Assembly: GCF_900113705.1 (NCBI RefSeq)
Contig: NZ_FOQI01000002.1
Location: forward strand, 248,001 to 312,000
Direction of reading: 5' to 3'
Length of the DNA stretch: 64,000 nt
DNA from: Collimonas sp. OK307
Lineage (GTDB): Bacteria > Pseudomonadota > Gammaproteobacteria > Burkholderiales > Burkholderiaceae_D
Position 1 is the stretch's first letter; each line of letters opens with the position of its first letter. Of the stretch, positions 16,949 through 26,200 are shown piece after piece. A program made the translations under genes and the position numbers. The notes beneath the pieces were generated by a model, which was not told the DNA's origin, made no database searches, and worked only from the letters and a program-made list of their open reading frames with translations.

Positions 16949-18511
16949 TTAAGAAGCTGTAACGGCAGCCGCGGTCTCTCGCTGAAACTGCGACAGTTGC
17001 CTGTATTGCTGCTCCAGTTGCTTGGGAATAGCCGCATAGATCGGCCACAAGCGGCGATACAGCGCCACATTCTCGGGAATCGGCAGATGCCGGTGCGTAG
17101 CACCGACCATGCCGCCGATTGCATCCAGTGAATCGATTTTCCCCAGGGCGTACAAACCTAGCACGGTAGCGCCGAGACAGGACGATTCGACGCTTTCCGG
17201 CACCACCACTTCGCGCTCGAAAATATCCGCCATCATTTGCCGCCACAAGGCTGAACGCGCAAAACCGCCGGTCGCCATCATGTGGGTAGTCGGTCCGATC
17301 AGGTCTTCGACGGCTGGCAAAATACTGTACAGGCTGAAAATCACACCTTCCAGCGCGGCCCGGATCATATGCGGTTTGCCGTGATGCATCGCCAGGCCGA
17401 AATAGGATCCACGCGCATCGGCATTCCATAGCGGCGCGCGCTCACCTGCAAGATAGGGATGGAACAGCAATCCTTCGGCGCCGGCAGTCACTGACTCGGC
17501 GATCTTGGTCAACGCTTCATACGGATCTAGTCCTGCTTCCCTGGCGGCGGCGGACTCGGCGGTGGCCAGCTCATCGCGCACCCAGCGGAAAATGCTGCCG
17601 CCATTGTTGGTAGGGCCGCCGACTACCCAGTGTTTGGCAGTCAGCGCATAACAAAAAGTACGGCCGGCGGGATCGGTCATCGGCTTGTCGATCACCGTCC
17701 GCATCGCCCCCGAGGTACCGACGGTGACGGCAACCTGGCCCGGGCCGATGGCGTTGACGCCAAGATTGGAGAGCACGCCATCGTTGGCGCCGACCACGAA
17801 CGGCGTCGACTCTGACAAGCCCAGTTGCTGCGCCATGGCCGGCGCCAGGCCGCTCAGGTAATGCGTTGTCGGCACCAGCCGCGATAGCTGCTGCGGGCCG
17901 ATGCCGAGCATCTCCAGCGCGCCCTGATCCCAATCCAGCTGCTGCAAATTGAACATGCCGGTCGCGGAAGCAATCGAGTGATCGACCAGCCATTCGCCAA
18001 ACAGGCGAAACAGCACATATTCCTTCACACCGACAAACCTTGCGGTGCGTCCGAACAGCTGCGGCTGGTCGTGCCGCAGCCACATGATTTTGCAGAGCGG
18101 CGACATCGGATGAATCGGTGTGCCTGTGCGCAAATAGATTGCATGGCCATCCAGCTCGTCGCGAATCCGGTTAGACCATTCGCCCGCGCGGTTGTCGGCC
18201 CAGGTAATACTGTTGCTCAGTAACGCGCCGTCCTTATCCACCGCAATCACGCTATGCATGGCGGCGCTGAAGGACACCAGGACGATCTGGCCGGCGGCGA
18301 CTTTGCTGCTGCCGACCGCATTCTGGATCGCGCTGATTACTGCCGCGTAGATCTGCCGCGGATCTTGCTCAGCCATGCCCGGCGTGGTGCACAACAAGGG
18401 ATATTCCACCGCATGCTGCGCTACAACCTGTCCCTGGGTGGTGAACAGCACCGCCTTGGTGCTGGTGGTGCCGATATCTACGCCAAGCATGTATTCTGGC
18501 TGGTGATGCAT
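16949..18511 (-). CDS. FGGY-family carbohydrate kinase, probable gluconokinase
   Basis: A 520-residue sugar kinase with the ATPase-fold phosphate motif GVDIGTTSTKAVLF near residues 9-22, the FGGY middle (FVGVKEYVLFRLFGEWLVD, SIASATGMFNL) and C-terminal ADP-binding part (GGFARSALWRQMMADIF). The similarity to GntK of the FGGY type and the divergent LacI-type regulator of GntR character point to gluconate phosphorylation to 6-phosphogluconate; xylulose or other pentuloses remain possible. GAGG precedes the ATG. The operator palindrome at 18665-18678 lies about 150 bp upstream. Confidence 0.82.
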   Translation of the reverse strand: MHHQPEYMLGVDIGTTSTKAVLFTTQGQVVAQHAVEYPLLCTTPGMAEQDPRQIYAAVISAIQNAVGSSKVAAGQIVLVSFSAAMHSVIAVDKDGALLSNSITWADNRAGEWSNRIRDELDGHAIYLRTGTPIHPMSPLCKIMWLRHDQPQLFGRTARFVGVKEYVLFRLFGEWLVDHSIASATGMFNLQQLDWDQGALEMLGIGPQQLSRLVPTTHYLSGLAPAMAQQLGLSESTPFVVGANDGVLSNLGVNAIGPGQVAVTVGTSGAMRTVIDKPMTDPAGRTFCYALTAKHWVVGGPTNNGGSIFRWVRDELATAESAAAREAGLDPYEALTKIAESVTAGAEGLLFHPYLAGERAPLWNADARGSYFGLAMHHGKPHMIRAALEGVIFSLYSILPAVEDLIGPTTHMMATGGFARSALWRQMMADIFEREVVVPESVESSCLGATVLGLYALGKIDSLDAIGGMVGATHRHLPIPENVALYRRLWPIYAAIPKQLEQQYRQLSQFQRETAAAVTAS

Positions 18512-18664
18512 GAACTACCTCGTGATGGAATATGGTGATGTAATGAAAATGCGCTGGACAGGCCGCTATCCCGGATTTGACCGGTCATTTGACGAATCCC
18601 TGGTTTCATCGCCTCATTGTAGTGCTTGTCGGAGGCTGCGCAGTGGTTGTAGTAACACTTCACG

Positions 18665-18678
18665 TGGTAGCGCTACCA
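18665..18678. promoter_or_regulatory. LacI/GntR-type operator palindrome
   Basis: TGGTAGCGCTACCA is a perfect 14-bp palindrome with the central CG-type dyad of LacI-family operators. It lies in the 397-bp gap between the divergent kinase and regulator genes and is the probable binding site of the regulator at 18909. Confidence 0.75.
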
Positions 18679-18908
18679 TATGGATTATCAGTAAATCAGG
18701 ATGCAATAGCGTGGCGCGGCAGCATCATTCCTCCAAGGAGACTATATCAATGTGCCATGCCTTGCGTGTAACATTGGCTGCGCTAGCCAAATGAACAAGA
18801 TTCCGCTGCCGCGTACAAATATCTGCAGCTTGACCGGATAATGCGTACAGGAAATAGCAGCCAGCCAAATACAAAGTACAACGAGACTACAAGAATGCCA
18901 TTGCAACC

Positions 18909-19943
18909 ATGAGCGGCCCGGAACTCAAACAACAACGCCATAGCCGCGCCAGCGGCAGGGTAACTATCGTCGACGTCGCCCGGCTCGCCCGCGTCAGTCC
19001 GATGACGGTATCGCGCGCACTGAAAACGCCAGCGCTGGTGCAGCTGGAAGCACGGGAACGGATTGCTGCGGCGATCAAACAACTCGGCTATGTGCCGAAT
19101 CAAGCCGCCAGCACGCTGGCCTCAGCCAAATCGCAGGTGATCGGCGTGATTGTGCCGTCGCTCAGCAACTCGGTTTTCGTGGAAACCCTGACCGGGATCC
19201 GCGACAGCCTGAATCAGCACGGTTACAAATTCCTGATCGGTGAAAGCAGTTATTCGTCGGAAAAGGAAAGCCAGCTGATCAGCACTTACCTGGCGCATGC
19301 GCCGGATGGCTTTTTGCTCAGCGGCATAGAACAGCAGGATGTGTTACGCGACCAGCTGGCCGCACACAATGTGCCGGCGGTACGCATGTTCGACCTGAAT
19401 CCCGATTGCAGCGATGTCACAGTCGGTTTTTCACATGAAGATGCGGGCTACAGCATCGCCCGCCATTTGATCGAGCGCGGCTACCGCCAACCTGGCTTCC
19501 TCGGCGCCCAGCTTGATCCGCGCATGATGAAACGCCGGCACGGCTTTCGCAAGGCGCTTGCCGAAGCCGGCATAGCGGCCGACGTTGAAGTATTGACGCC
19601 GGCACCGTCCACGGTGGAACTCGGCACCAGGATGCTAGGCCAGATCTTGCAGCATACCCCTTCCTGCGATGCGGTATTTTGTTGCAACGACGATCTGGCG
19701 CTTGGCGTCTTGTTCGAGTGTCAGCGGCGCGGCCTGTCGGTTCCCGGCCAGATGGCGATTGCCGGTTTTAACGATTTGCCGTGGTCGGCCTACGCCAATC
19801 CCGGCATCACCACGATTGTCACGCCGCGTTACGACATCGGCTTTACCGCCGCCCAGTTGCTGATCAAGATACTCAGGCGCGAGGTGGTGGAAACAACCAG
19901 TGTCGATCTCGGTTTCCGGTTGGCGATACGGAGCAGTACCTGA
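18909..19943 (+). CDS. LacI-family transcriptional regulator, GntR-like
   Basis: A 344-residue repressor. The helix-turn-helix and hinge (TIVDVARLARVSPMTVSRAL..YVPNQAASTLAS) are typical LacI. The sugar-binding periplasmic-protein-like domain follows (IGVIVPSLSNSVFVETLTGI..). Its HTH and hinge resemble gluconate repressor GntR. It is divergent from the putative gluconokinase, with the palindrome at 18665-18678 between them, so it probably represses that gene and perhaps itself until gluconate or a derivative binds. Confidence 0.88.
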   Translation: MSGPELKQQRHSRASGRVTIVDVARLARVSPMTVSRALKTPALVQLEARERIAAAIKQLGYVPNQAASTLASAKSQVIGVIVPSLSNSVFVETLTGIRDSLNQHGYKFLIGESSYSSEKESQLISTYLAHAPDGFLLSGIEQQDVLRDQLAAHNVPAVRMFDLNPDCSDVTVGFSHEDAGYSIARHLIERGYRQPGFLGAQLDPRMMKRRHGFRKALAEAGIAADVEVLTPAPSTVELGTRMLGQILQHTPSCDAVFCCNDDLALGVLFECQRRGLSVPGQMAIAGFNDLPWSAYANPGITTIVTPRYDIGFTAAQLLIKILRREVVETTSVDLGFRLAIRSST

Positions 19944-19982
19944 ATTGACGCTACGGCATTGGCATGCAGATAATAGGTCTCC

Positions 19983-20016
19983 TTGACAGGTCGGGCTTCT
20001 CAGCCCAACCTGTCAA
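19983..20016. terminator. Hairpin between convergent genes
   Basis: TTGACAGGT-C-GGGC pairs with GCCC-A-ACCTGTCAA around a TTCTCA loop. There is no long T-run on either side, so factor-independent termination is uncertain, but the location between two convergent stops fits a shared terminator. Confidence 0.5.
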
Positions 20017-20031
20017 ATTACCAGTTACCGG

Positions 20032-21762
20032 TTAATGCAAATCCGGCAAAGCCTTAGTATGTTCAATCTGTACAGCCCGCAGTTCCCGCGGATCCAGCGC
20101 CAGCAACGAGAGAATTGTCGGCGCAATCTGGTTAGTCTCGACATGCTCATCATTTGATTGGTGTCCGATACCAGCACCCCATATCACGATAGGCACATGT
20201 CTATCCTGGTGTGCATCGCCACCGTGTTCGGCAATCTTGGACAACTTGCCGCCGGCCCAGACGACTCCTTGCTGCGCGATGCCGACCACATCGGGAACGC
20301 GTTCATCGCCACGCTTGGTGCCGAACCAATCTTCAGCCTCTTCGCCCGCATAGATTTTTGTGACGCCGGCTTGCGTGAATGGTTTGGAGATGGCGTTACC
20401 CAAAGTATCCGAGCCGATGCCGGTTCCCGAATAAGCTAGCAGGAATTTCTTCGCAAAGCGCGTTGCTTTAACCGAGCGGTCGGTGAGCCACATCAGAATA
20501 CCGTCGTCATCAATTGCATGTGCCACCAAATGCGTTTGGGCGGGGTCCTTGCAGCTTGCACTATTGTTTTCCCACGCGCAGTTCAATGCGTCAATCATGT
20601 TGCCATCATTGATTATCGTCAGTGCCGAGCGGTTTTGTGGGGACTGGCCATGTTTTGCGGAGAGAATCACCACCGTGTTTTTGAGATCAAGCGCGTTGAC
20701 CATGGTCTTGAGCCGATCATCCACGAAAGTAAGTGCACTTTGCAATACCGGTCCTGGCACAGCGCCGTTCAAGGTGTAGCCGCCCAGACCGTTGGTCATG
20801 ATGGTGTTGGGGTCATTCGGGTCTGTGTAGTAGCCTGATTTGTTGAGTTTCTGCGCGGTGGAGACAGCCTGGAAATTCATGCCGAAAATAGCTGGCGTAC
20901 CCAATGAGTTATTGCCGGCGTGATCGAAGCCCTTGATCCAGTTCACGACAGCCTTCACTTTGAAGGCATCGTATTTTTGCGTGTTAGTGTTGTCTTTGGT
21001 CCAGTCGTTACCGGGACCCGCAGGTGTCGATGGATCCGTGACAGAACTGTTGATTTCAGGTGCGAACAAGTCATCAATGCCCTTGCCGGACGGGCCGTTG
21101 AGAATTTCATACGCTGCGTGCTTGTCCGACCACGCTGTACGTAAATGATGCTGCTTCGCCACTTCAAAAATCGTATTCACTTGAAGATACTGATGTGGAA
21201 ACACCGGCGAACATGTTTTTGGATCTACTGGTAATGTTTTTGGATCTATCAAATCTTGCGCATGCCCGGTCAACTGAGAGATTTTTGTAAAATCAGCATA
21301 TAACCCGGGAATCTGTTGGCCGCTGTCTAAGCGGTTCATGTCCTTTGCGTCAACTTCGGCATAGTAAACTTCCGCCCCGGGCTTCGCTCCCGCACAGCTG
21401 GTCGTTCCCGCAGGCAGCAGCGCCCGGCTGTAGGCGTCGTCGTAATAAATACCCGTGGTTTTCGGATTGCCGCCAGTGACTTGTCCGACCATGCCTGGAA
21501 ATGAATCCGAAGGAAATGGGGTTCTGGCGTTGGTGTAGTTGGCGCCTTCACGCACCATGCGCGCGATGGTGGAGTGCGGATACGCAGTAACGAACCAGTC
21601 AAGATCAGCCTGGTGCAGGCCATCGACTGAAATAAGCAGGACATGCTTGGCTTGTTTAACTGGCTGTTTCCCAGCCTCCATCTCTTCAGCATGACTGAAC
21701 GTCGTTGTACATGCGAGCCAAGACAGCAGTACCGCCAAAGTGATTTTTTTCGGGGTTTGCAT
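20032..21762 (-). CDS. Exported alkaline phosphatase-superfamily phosphodiesterase/pyrophosphatase
   Basis: A 576-residue secreted enzyme with a signal peptide (MQTPKKITLAVLLSWLACTT.., cleavage after SHA). It belongs to the type I phosphodiesterase/nucleotide pyrophosphatase group. Early metal site HVLLISVDGLHQADL, the nucleophile region NARTPFPSDSFPGM (Thr or Ser), a later VVILSAKHGQSP metal motif and a final AEHGGDAHQDRHVPIVIWG metal motif are seen. The ATG at 21762 follows AGGAAAAG; a further upstream in-frame start lacks a site. The substrate is unknown: nucleotides or phosphodiesters are possible. It is monocistronic. Confidence 0.85.
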   Translation of the reverse strand: MQTPKKITLAVLLSWLACTTTFSHAEEMEAGKQPVKQAKHVLLISVDGLHQADLDWFVTAYPHSTIARMVREGANYTNARTPFPSDSFPGMVGQVTGGNPKTTGIYYDDAYSRALLPAGTTSCAGAKPGAEVYYAEVDAKDMNRLDSGQQIPGLYADFTKISQLTGHAQDLIDPKTLPVDPKTCSPVFPHQYLQVNTIFEVAKQHHLRTAWSDKHAAYEILNGPSGKGIDDLFAPEINSSVTDPSTPAGPGNDWTKDNTNTQKYDAFKVKAVVNWIKGFDHAGNNSLGTPAIFGMNFQAVSTAQKLNKSGYYTDPNDPNTIMTNGLGGYTLNGAVPGPVLQSALTFVDDRLKTMVNALDLKNTVVILSAKHGQSPQNRSALTIINDGNMIDALNCAWENNSASCKDPAQTHLVAHAIDDDGILMWLTDRSVKATRFAKKFLLAYSGTGIGSDTLGNAISKPFTQAGVTKIYAGEEAEDWFGTKRGDERVPDVVGIAQQGVVWAGGKLSKIAEHGGDAHQDRHVPIVIWGAGIGHQSNDEHVETNQIAPTILSLLALDPRELRAVQIEHTKALPDLH

Positions 21763-22140
21763 GGTTCTTTTCCTATAGTGAAATAGTGAGAAAGACGGGA
21801 ATGGGGGAGTGCGGATGTCCAGCATAAGGTGCATATGTGACCGGATAATTACGTACGGCGACATTTTTGAGCGGATCAGAGAGCCAGCTCAGGTGAGCCC
21901 GGTCTCTTTGCAAGGATGGGGAAATTGATAATTGATACGTGAATCAGATTTTTTCTGAAGCAGCACGCGCTGGTGACAACGCAGATTGCATTTGTCGAAA
22001 TGTCAGCTACTGCTTTTGTAGAGACACTGTGTGTCCCTACAGGAGATTACTAAGATGCGGGGAATTGCTTTGCGTGTTGCACAGGAGGGAGCTGGCGCGT
22101 CATGCTCAGGAACATGACGCACCGTGTCTGGTATTCCGCC
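21763..22140. other. Intergenic region with imperfect palindrome
   Basis: 378 bp with no credible gene. At 22017-22041 TGTAGAGACAC-TGT-GTGTCCCTACA forms an 11-bp stem with one mismatch. It could be a transcript end or a small dispersed repeat; no second copy was noticed in the window. Confidence 0.45.
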
Positions 22141-22452
22141 TCAGCCTCGCCGCACCCAAGTCACCTTGCCGGCAGCAATCCCCAACGTCCGCCGGGCTTC
22201 CTGATAATCCATGGTCCCGGCGAATTGCTCGCCATCGCGCTCACCGATGCGCCAGACGCAACCGGACAACATAGCGACGGCATCCTGTTCGGTCTTGCCT
22301 ACCAACGCGCTATCTTCCTGTTTGTCTGCCACACAGCCCGATGAGGCGTTGCTCGCATGCGCTTCGGCTTGCGGAGTTGGCGCCGGTTCATCCATGGGGG
22401 CGCATCCTTGCAGCGCGGCGAAACATGCCGCGGCCAATATAAGTCGATTCAT
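22141..22452 (-). CDS. Small lipoprotein, peptidase inhibitor I78-like
   Basis: A 103-residue predicted lipoprotein: a short signal ending in the lipobox LQGC, then a low-complexity linker (EPAPTPQAEAHASNASSG). The remaining 60 residues (ALVGKTEQDAVAMLSG..GTMDYQEARRTLGI) follow the layout of the I78 protease-inhibitor family, with the VGK start, the T-M-D-Y motif and the R-x-x-x-I end. Two extra Cys are present (SGCVAD, LSGCVW). The ATG at 22452 is spaced better from GGAAAA than one at 22458. The role would be periplasmic protease inhibition; this is motif-based. Confidence 0.65.
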   Translation of the reverse strand: MNRLILAAACFAALQGCAPMDEPAPTPQAEAHASNASSGCVADKQEDSALVGKTEQDAVAMLSGCVWRIGERDGEQFAGTMDYQEARRTLGIAAGKVTWVRRG

Positions 22453-22496
22453 GGTCATTTTCCGTAATCAAAATTCAGTGGATTTTCCGCAATGTA

Positions 22497-22955
22497 TCAG
22501 CGTATCGGCAACTTGGTGGTGTGCTTGACCTCTTCCATCACCGCATAGGTGTGGGTCTCGCGCACGCCCTTGAGCTGCAACAGCGATTTGCCGAGAAACT
22601 CGCGGTAGGCGTTCATATCCTTGACGCGCGCCTTCACCAGGTAATCGAAGCCGCCGGCCACCATGTGGCATTCCAGCACTTCCGGGATGATTTGCACGCT
22701 TTGGCTGAATGCTTCGAATACTTCCGGCGTGGTGCGGTCCAGCACCACTTCGATAAACACCAATAGCGCTACGTCCAGCAGCTGCGGATTGAGCTGGGCG
22801 GTGTAGTGCAAGATATAGCCGGCCTCCTGCAATTTGCGCACGCGCTCCAGGCAGGCCGCGGGCGACAAATTGACGCGGGCCGAGAGGTCGACATTGCTGA
22901 TACGACCATCATTTTGCAATTCGGCCAGGATTTTCTTACTTATCTTGTCTAGCAT
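22497..22955 (-). CDS. Lrp/AsnC-family regulator, probable putA activator (PutR-like)
   Basis: A 152-residue regulator. The N-terminal helix-turn-helix (KISKKILAELQNDGRISNVDLSARVNLSPAACLERVRKLQEAG) is followed by the RAM ligand domain with the GGFDYLVK and HTYAVMEEV strands. It is divergent from putA, and this PutA has no DNA-binding domain of its own, so proline-responsive control by this protein is the natural reading, as with PutR/BkdR-type activators. The ATG at 22955 begins the family consensus (MLDKISKKIL); the ribosome site is weak. Confidence 0.88.
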   Translation of the reverse strand: MLDKISKKILAELQNDGRISNVDLSARVNLSPAACLERVRKLQEAGYILHYTAQLNPQLLDVALLVFIEVVLDRTTPEVFEAFSQSVQIIPEVLECHMVAGGFDYLVKARVKDMNAYREFLGKSLLQLKGVRETHTYAVMEEVKHTTKLPIR

Positions 22956-23134
22956 GGGTTGTTTTCTGAAAAATTTTATTCGGTTAAATTTTCTCACCAA
23001 TAACAAAATTTTGATAGCGGCCATTATTACCAGAATTAATCCATGCCGATGCCGCCTACAATCGAACAACTTAGATTTCTACCGAAACTAAAACAACAAT
23101 GCCAGCGAGCAAATCTGCGGCTGGACGATGATGT

Positions 23135-23158
23135 TGCAATTTCTGCAATTTAATTGCA
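23135..23158. promoter_or_regulatory. Probable Lrp/PutR binding site upstream of putA
   Basis: TGCAATTTAATTGCA at 23144-23158 is a perfect palindrome with 7-bp arms. A third half-site TGCAATT at 23135-23141 sits 9 bp to its left in direct orientation. It lies about 100 bp before the putA start and 180 bp from the divergent Lrp-type gene. Confidence 0.65.
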
Positions 23159-23258
23159 GGCAAAGTCAGCATTATCGCCCGGCAGCGGGTTGCTTACGGC
23201 TTGTGGGAGCAACCACAAGTTGACACCTAATATTCTTACAGAGACCGAGACAATCGCC

Positions 23259-26200
23259 ATGCCGCCGCTACCGCCGTCATCCCAGCCATCCAGCATCACT
23301 CCTTCCGCCACCATGTTCAGCACTCCATTCACCGCGTTCCACCACGAAGTCATGACCGATCCGACGCCACTGCGCGCCGCCATCACCGCTGCTTACCGGC
23401 GCGATGAAACGCTGGCCGTGCAATGGCTGCTGGCGCAGGTGCAGACCAGCGCCGGCTCGCATGCTGCCAGCCAGACGCTGGCGCGCAAGCTGGTGCAAGC
23501 CGTGCGGGAAAAGCGCACGCGCGCTTCCGGCGTCGATGCTTTGATGCATGAATTCTCGTTGTCATCGGAAGAAGGCGTGGCGCTGATGTGCCTGGCGGAG
23601 GCGCTATTGCGGATTCCAGATCACCAGACTGCCGATCGCCTGATCGCCGACAAGATCAGCAAGGGCGACTGGCGCAGCCATCTGGGTGAATCGCCATCGA
23701 TGTTCGTCAATGCGGCTACCTGGGGCTTGCTGATTACCGGCAAGCTGGTGGCCACCAATAGCGAGCGCGGACTGGGCTCTGCGCTGACAAAATTGATCGG
23801 CCGCGGTGGTGAGCCGCTGATCCGCAAGGGCGTCGACGTCGCCATGCGCATGCTGGGCAATCAATTCGTCACCGGCCAGACCATCGCTGAAGCACTCGAC
23901 AACAGCCGCGACAATGAAAAGCGCGGCTACCGGTATTCCTACGATATGCTGGGCGAAGCGGCTTTGACGGAAGAAGATGCGGCCGCCTATTACCGCTCGT
24001 ATGAAGATGCGATCCATGCGATCGGCAAGGCTTCGGCCGGGCGCGGCATCAAGCAGGGGCCGGGAATCTCGGTGAAATTGTCAGCGTTGCATCCGCGTTA
24101 TTCACGCGCGCAACGGCAACGCACGATGGAAGAATTGCTGCCGCGCTTAAAACAATTGCTGCTGCTGGCTAAACAGTACGACATCGGCTTGAATATCGAC
24201 GCCGAAGAAGCCGATCGCCTGGAGTTGTCGCTGGATTTGATGGAAGCGCTGGCGTTCGATCCTGACCTTGCCGGTTTCGACGGCATTGGTTTTGTGGTGC
24301 AGGGCTATCAGAAACGCTGTCCTTTCGTGATCGATTACCTGGTCGACCTGGCGCATCGCAGCGGCCGTAAATTCATGGTGCGGCTGGTCAAGGGCGCCTA
24401 TTGGGATTCTGAAATCAAACGCGCCCAGGTCGACGGCTTGTCCGGCTTCCCGGTATATACCCGCAAGGTGTACACCGATGTTTCGTATCTGACCTGTGCA
24501 CAAAAATTGCTGGCGTCGACCGATGTCATTTATCCGCAATTTGCAACGCATAATGCGCACACGCTGGCCACCATCTATAGCTGGGCGCAAGAAAAAAATA
24601 TCACCGATTATGAGTTCCAGTGCCTGCACGGCATGGGTGAAACCTTGTACGACCAGGTGGTCGGCAAGGACATGCTGGACAAGCCGTGCCGGATCTACGC
24701 GCCGGTCGGCTCGCACCAGACTTTGCTGGCTTACCTGGTGCGGCGTTTGCTTGAAAACGGCGCCAATTCTTCTTTCGTGAATCAGATCGTCGACGAGAAT
24801 GTGTCGATTGATTCGCTGATTGCCGATCCGCTGCAAGCCGCCCGGGAACTGGGCGGAGAGCCGCATCCGCAGATTGCATTGCCGACGGCCATGTACGGCG
24901 CGGAGCGCAGGAATTCGGCGGGCCTGGACTTGAGCAACGAAGAAGTTTTGCGTCAGATCGATAGCGCTTTCGGTGTTTTCGGCAAGCAGCAATGGCATGT
25001 CACGCCGATGCTGGCTGAATCACAGACTTCCTTGCAAACGTACAGTCAGGCTGCGCGTCCGGTATTGAATCCTGCCGACCAGCGTGACGTGGTCGGCAGC
25101 GTGGTCGAAGCCAGCGTGGCCGATGTGGATAAGGCCTTGCATGCCGCCAGCGTCTACGCCATGGATTGGCAAACCCTGCCGCCGGCGGAACGTGCCGACA
25201 AACTGGATCGCGCCGCAGCTTTGTTTGAAGATAATCAGCTGGAGTTGATCGCTTTGGCGATCCGCGAGGCAGGAAAATCGCTGCCCAACGCTATCGCTGA
25301 AGTACGCGAAGCGATCGACTTCTTGCGCTACTACTCGGCACAGGTCCGGCATGCGCAGAATGCGCTGGCGCTGGGGCCGGTGGTGTGTATCAGCCCGTGG
25401 AATTTCCCGTTGGCGATTTTCATCGGCGAAGTCAGCGCTGCGCTGGCAGCCGGTAACGTGGTGTTGGCCAAGCCGGCCGAACAGACGCCGTTGATCGCCG
25501 CGCGCGCAGTACAACTGATGCATGAAGCCGGCGTGCCGCAAGCGGCTCTGCAATTCTTGCCGGGCCAGGGCGATACCGTCGGCGCCACGCTTACCGCCGA
25601 TTCACGCGTCAAGGGTGTGATTTTTACCGGCTCGACCGAGGTCGCGCAAATCATCAATCGCACCTTGGCCAAACGTTCGCTGGAGGAATCGGTCGACCTG
25701 CCCTTGATCGCCGAAACCGGTGGTCAGAATGCGTTGATCGTCGACTCCAGCGCATTGCCGGAGCAAGTGGTGCAGGACGTGTTGAGCTCGGCTTTCGACA
25801 GCGCCGGCCAGCGCTGCTCGGCTTTGCGTGTACTGTGTCTGCAAAACGACATCGCCGACCGCACCTTGCATATGCTGAAGGGCGCGATGCAAGAACTGCG
25901 GATTGGTAATCCGGATCGTTTGAGTACCGACATCGGGCCGGTGATCGATGCCGATGCACAAGGACAGTTGTTGGCCCATATCGAAAAGATGCGCGCCACA
26001 GCGAAAGATTTCTATCAGTTGCCGCTGCCGGCGGAACAAAGCAACGGCACTTTCGTGGCGCCTACGCTGATCGAAATCGGTTCAATGTCGGAGTTGAAGC
26101 GCGAAGTATTCGGCCCGGTATTGCATGTGCTGCGTTATGCGCGCAATGAACTGCCACAATTGATCGACGCCATCAACGGCAGCGGTTACGGCCTGACCCT

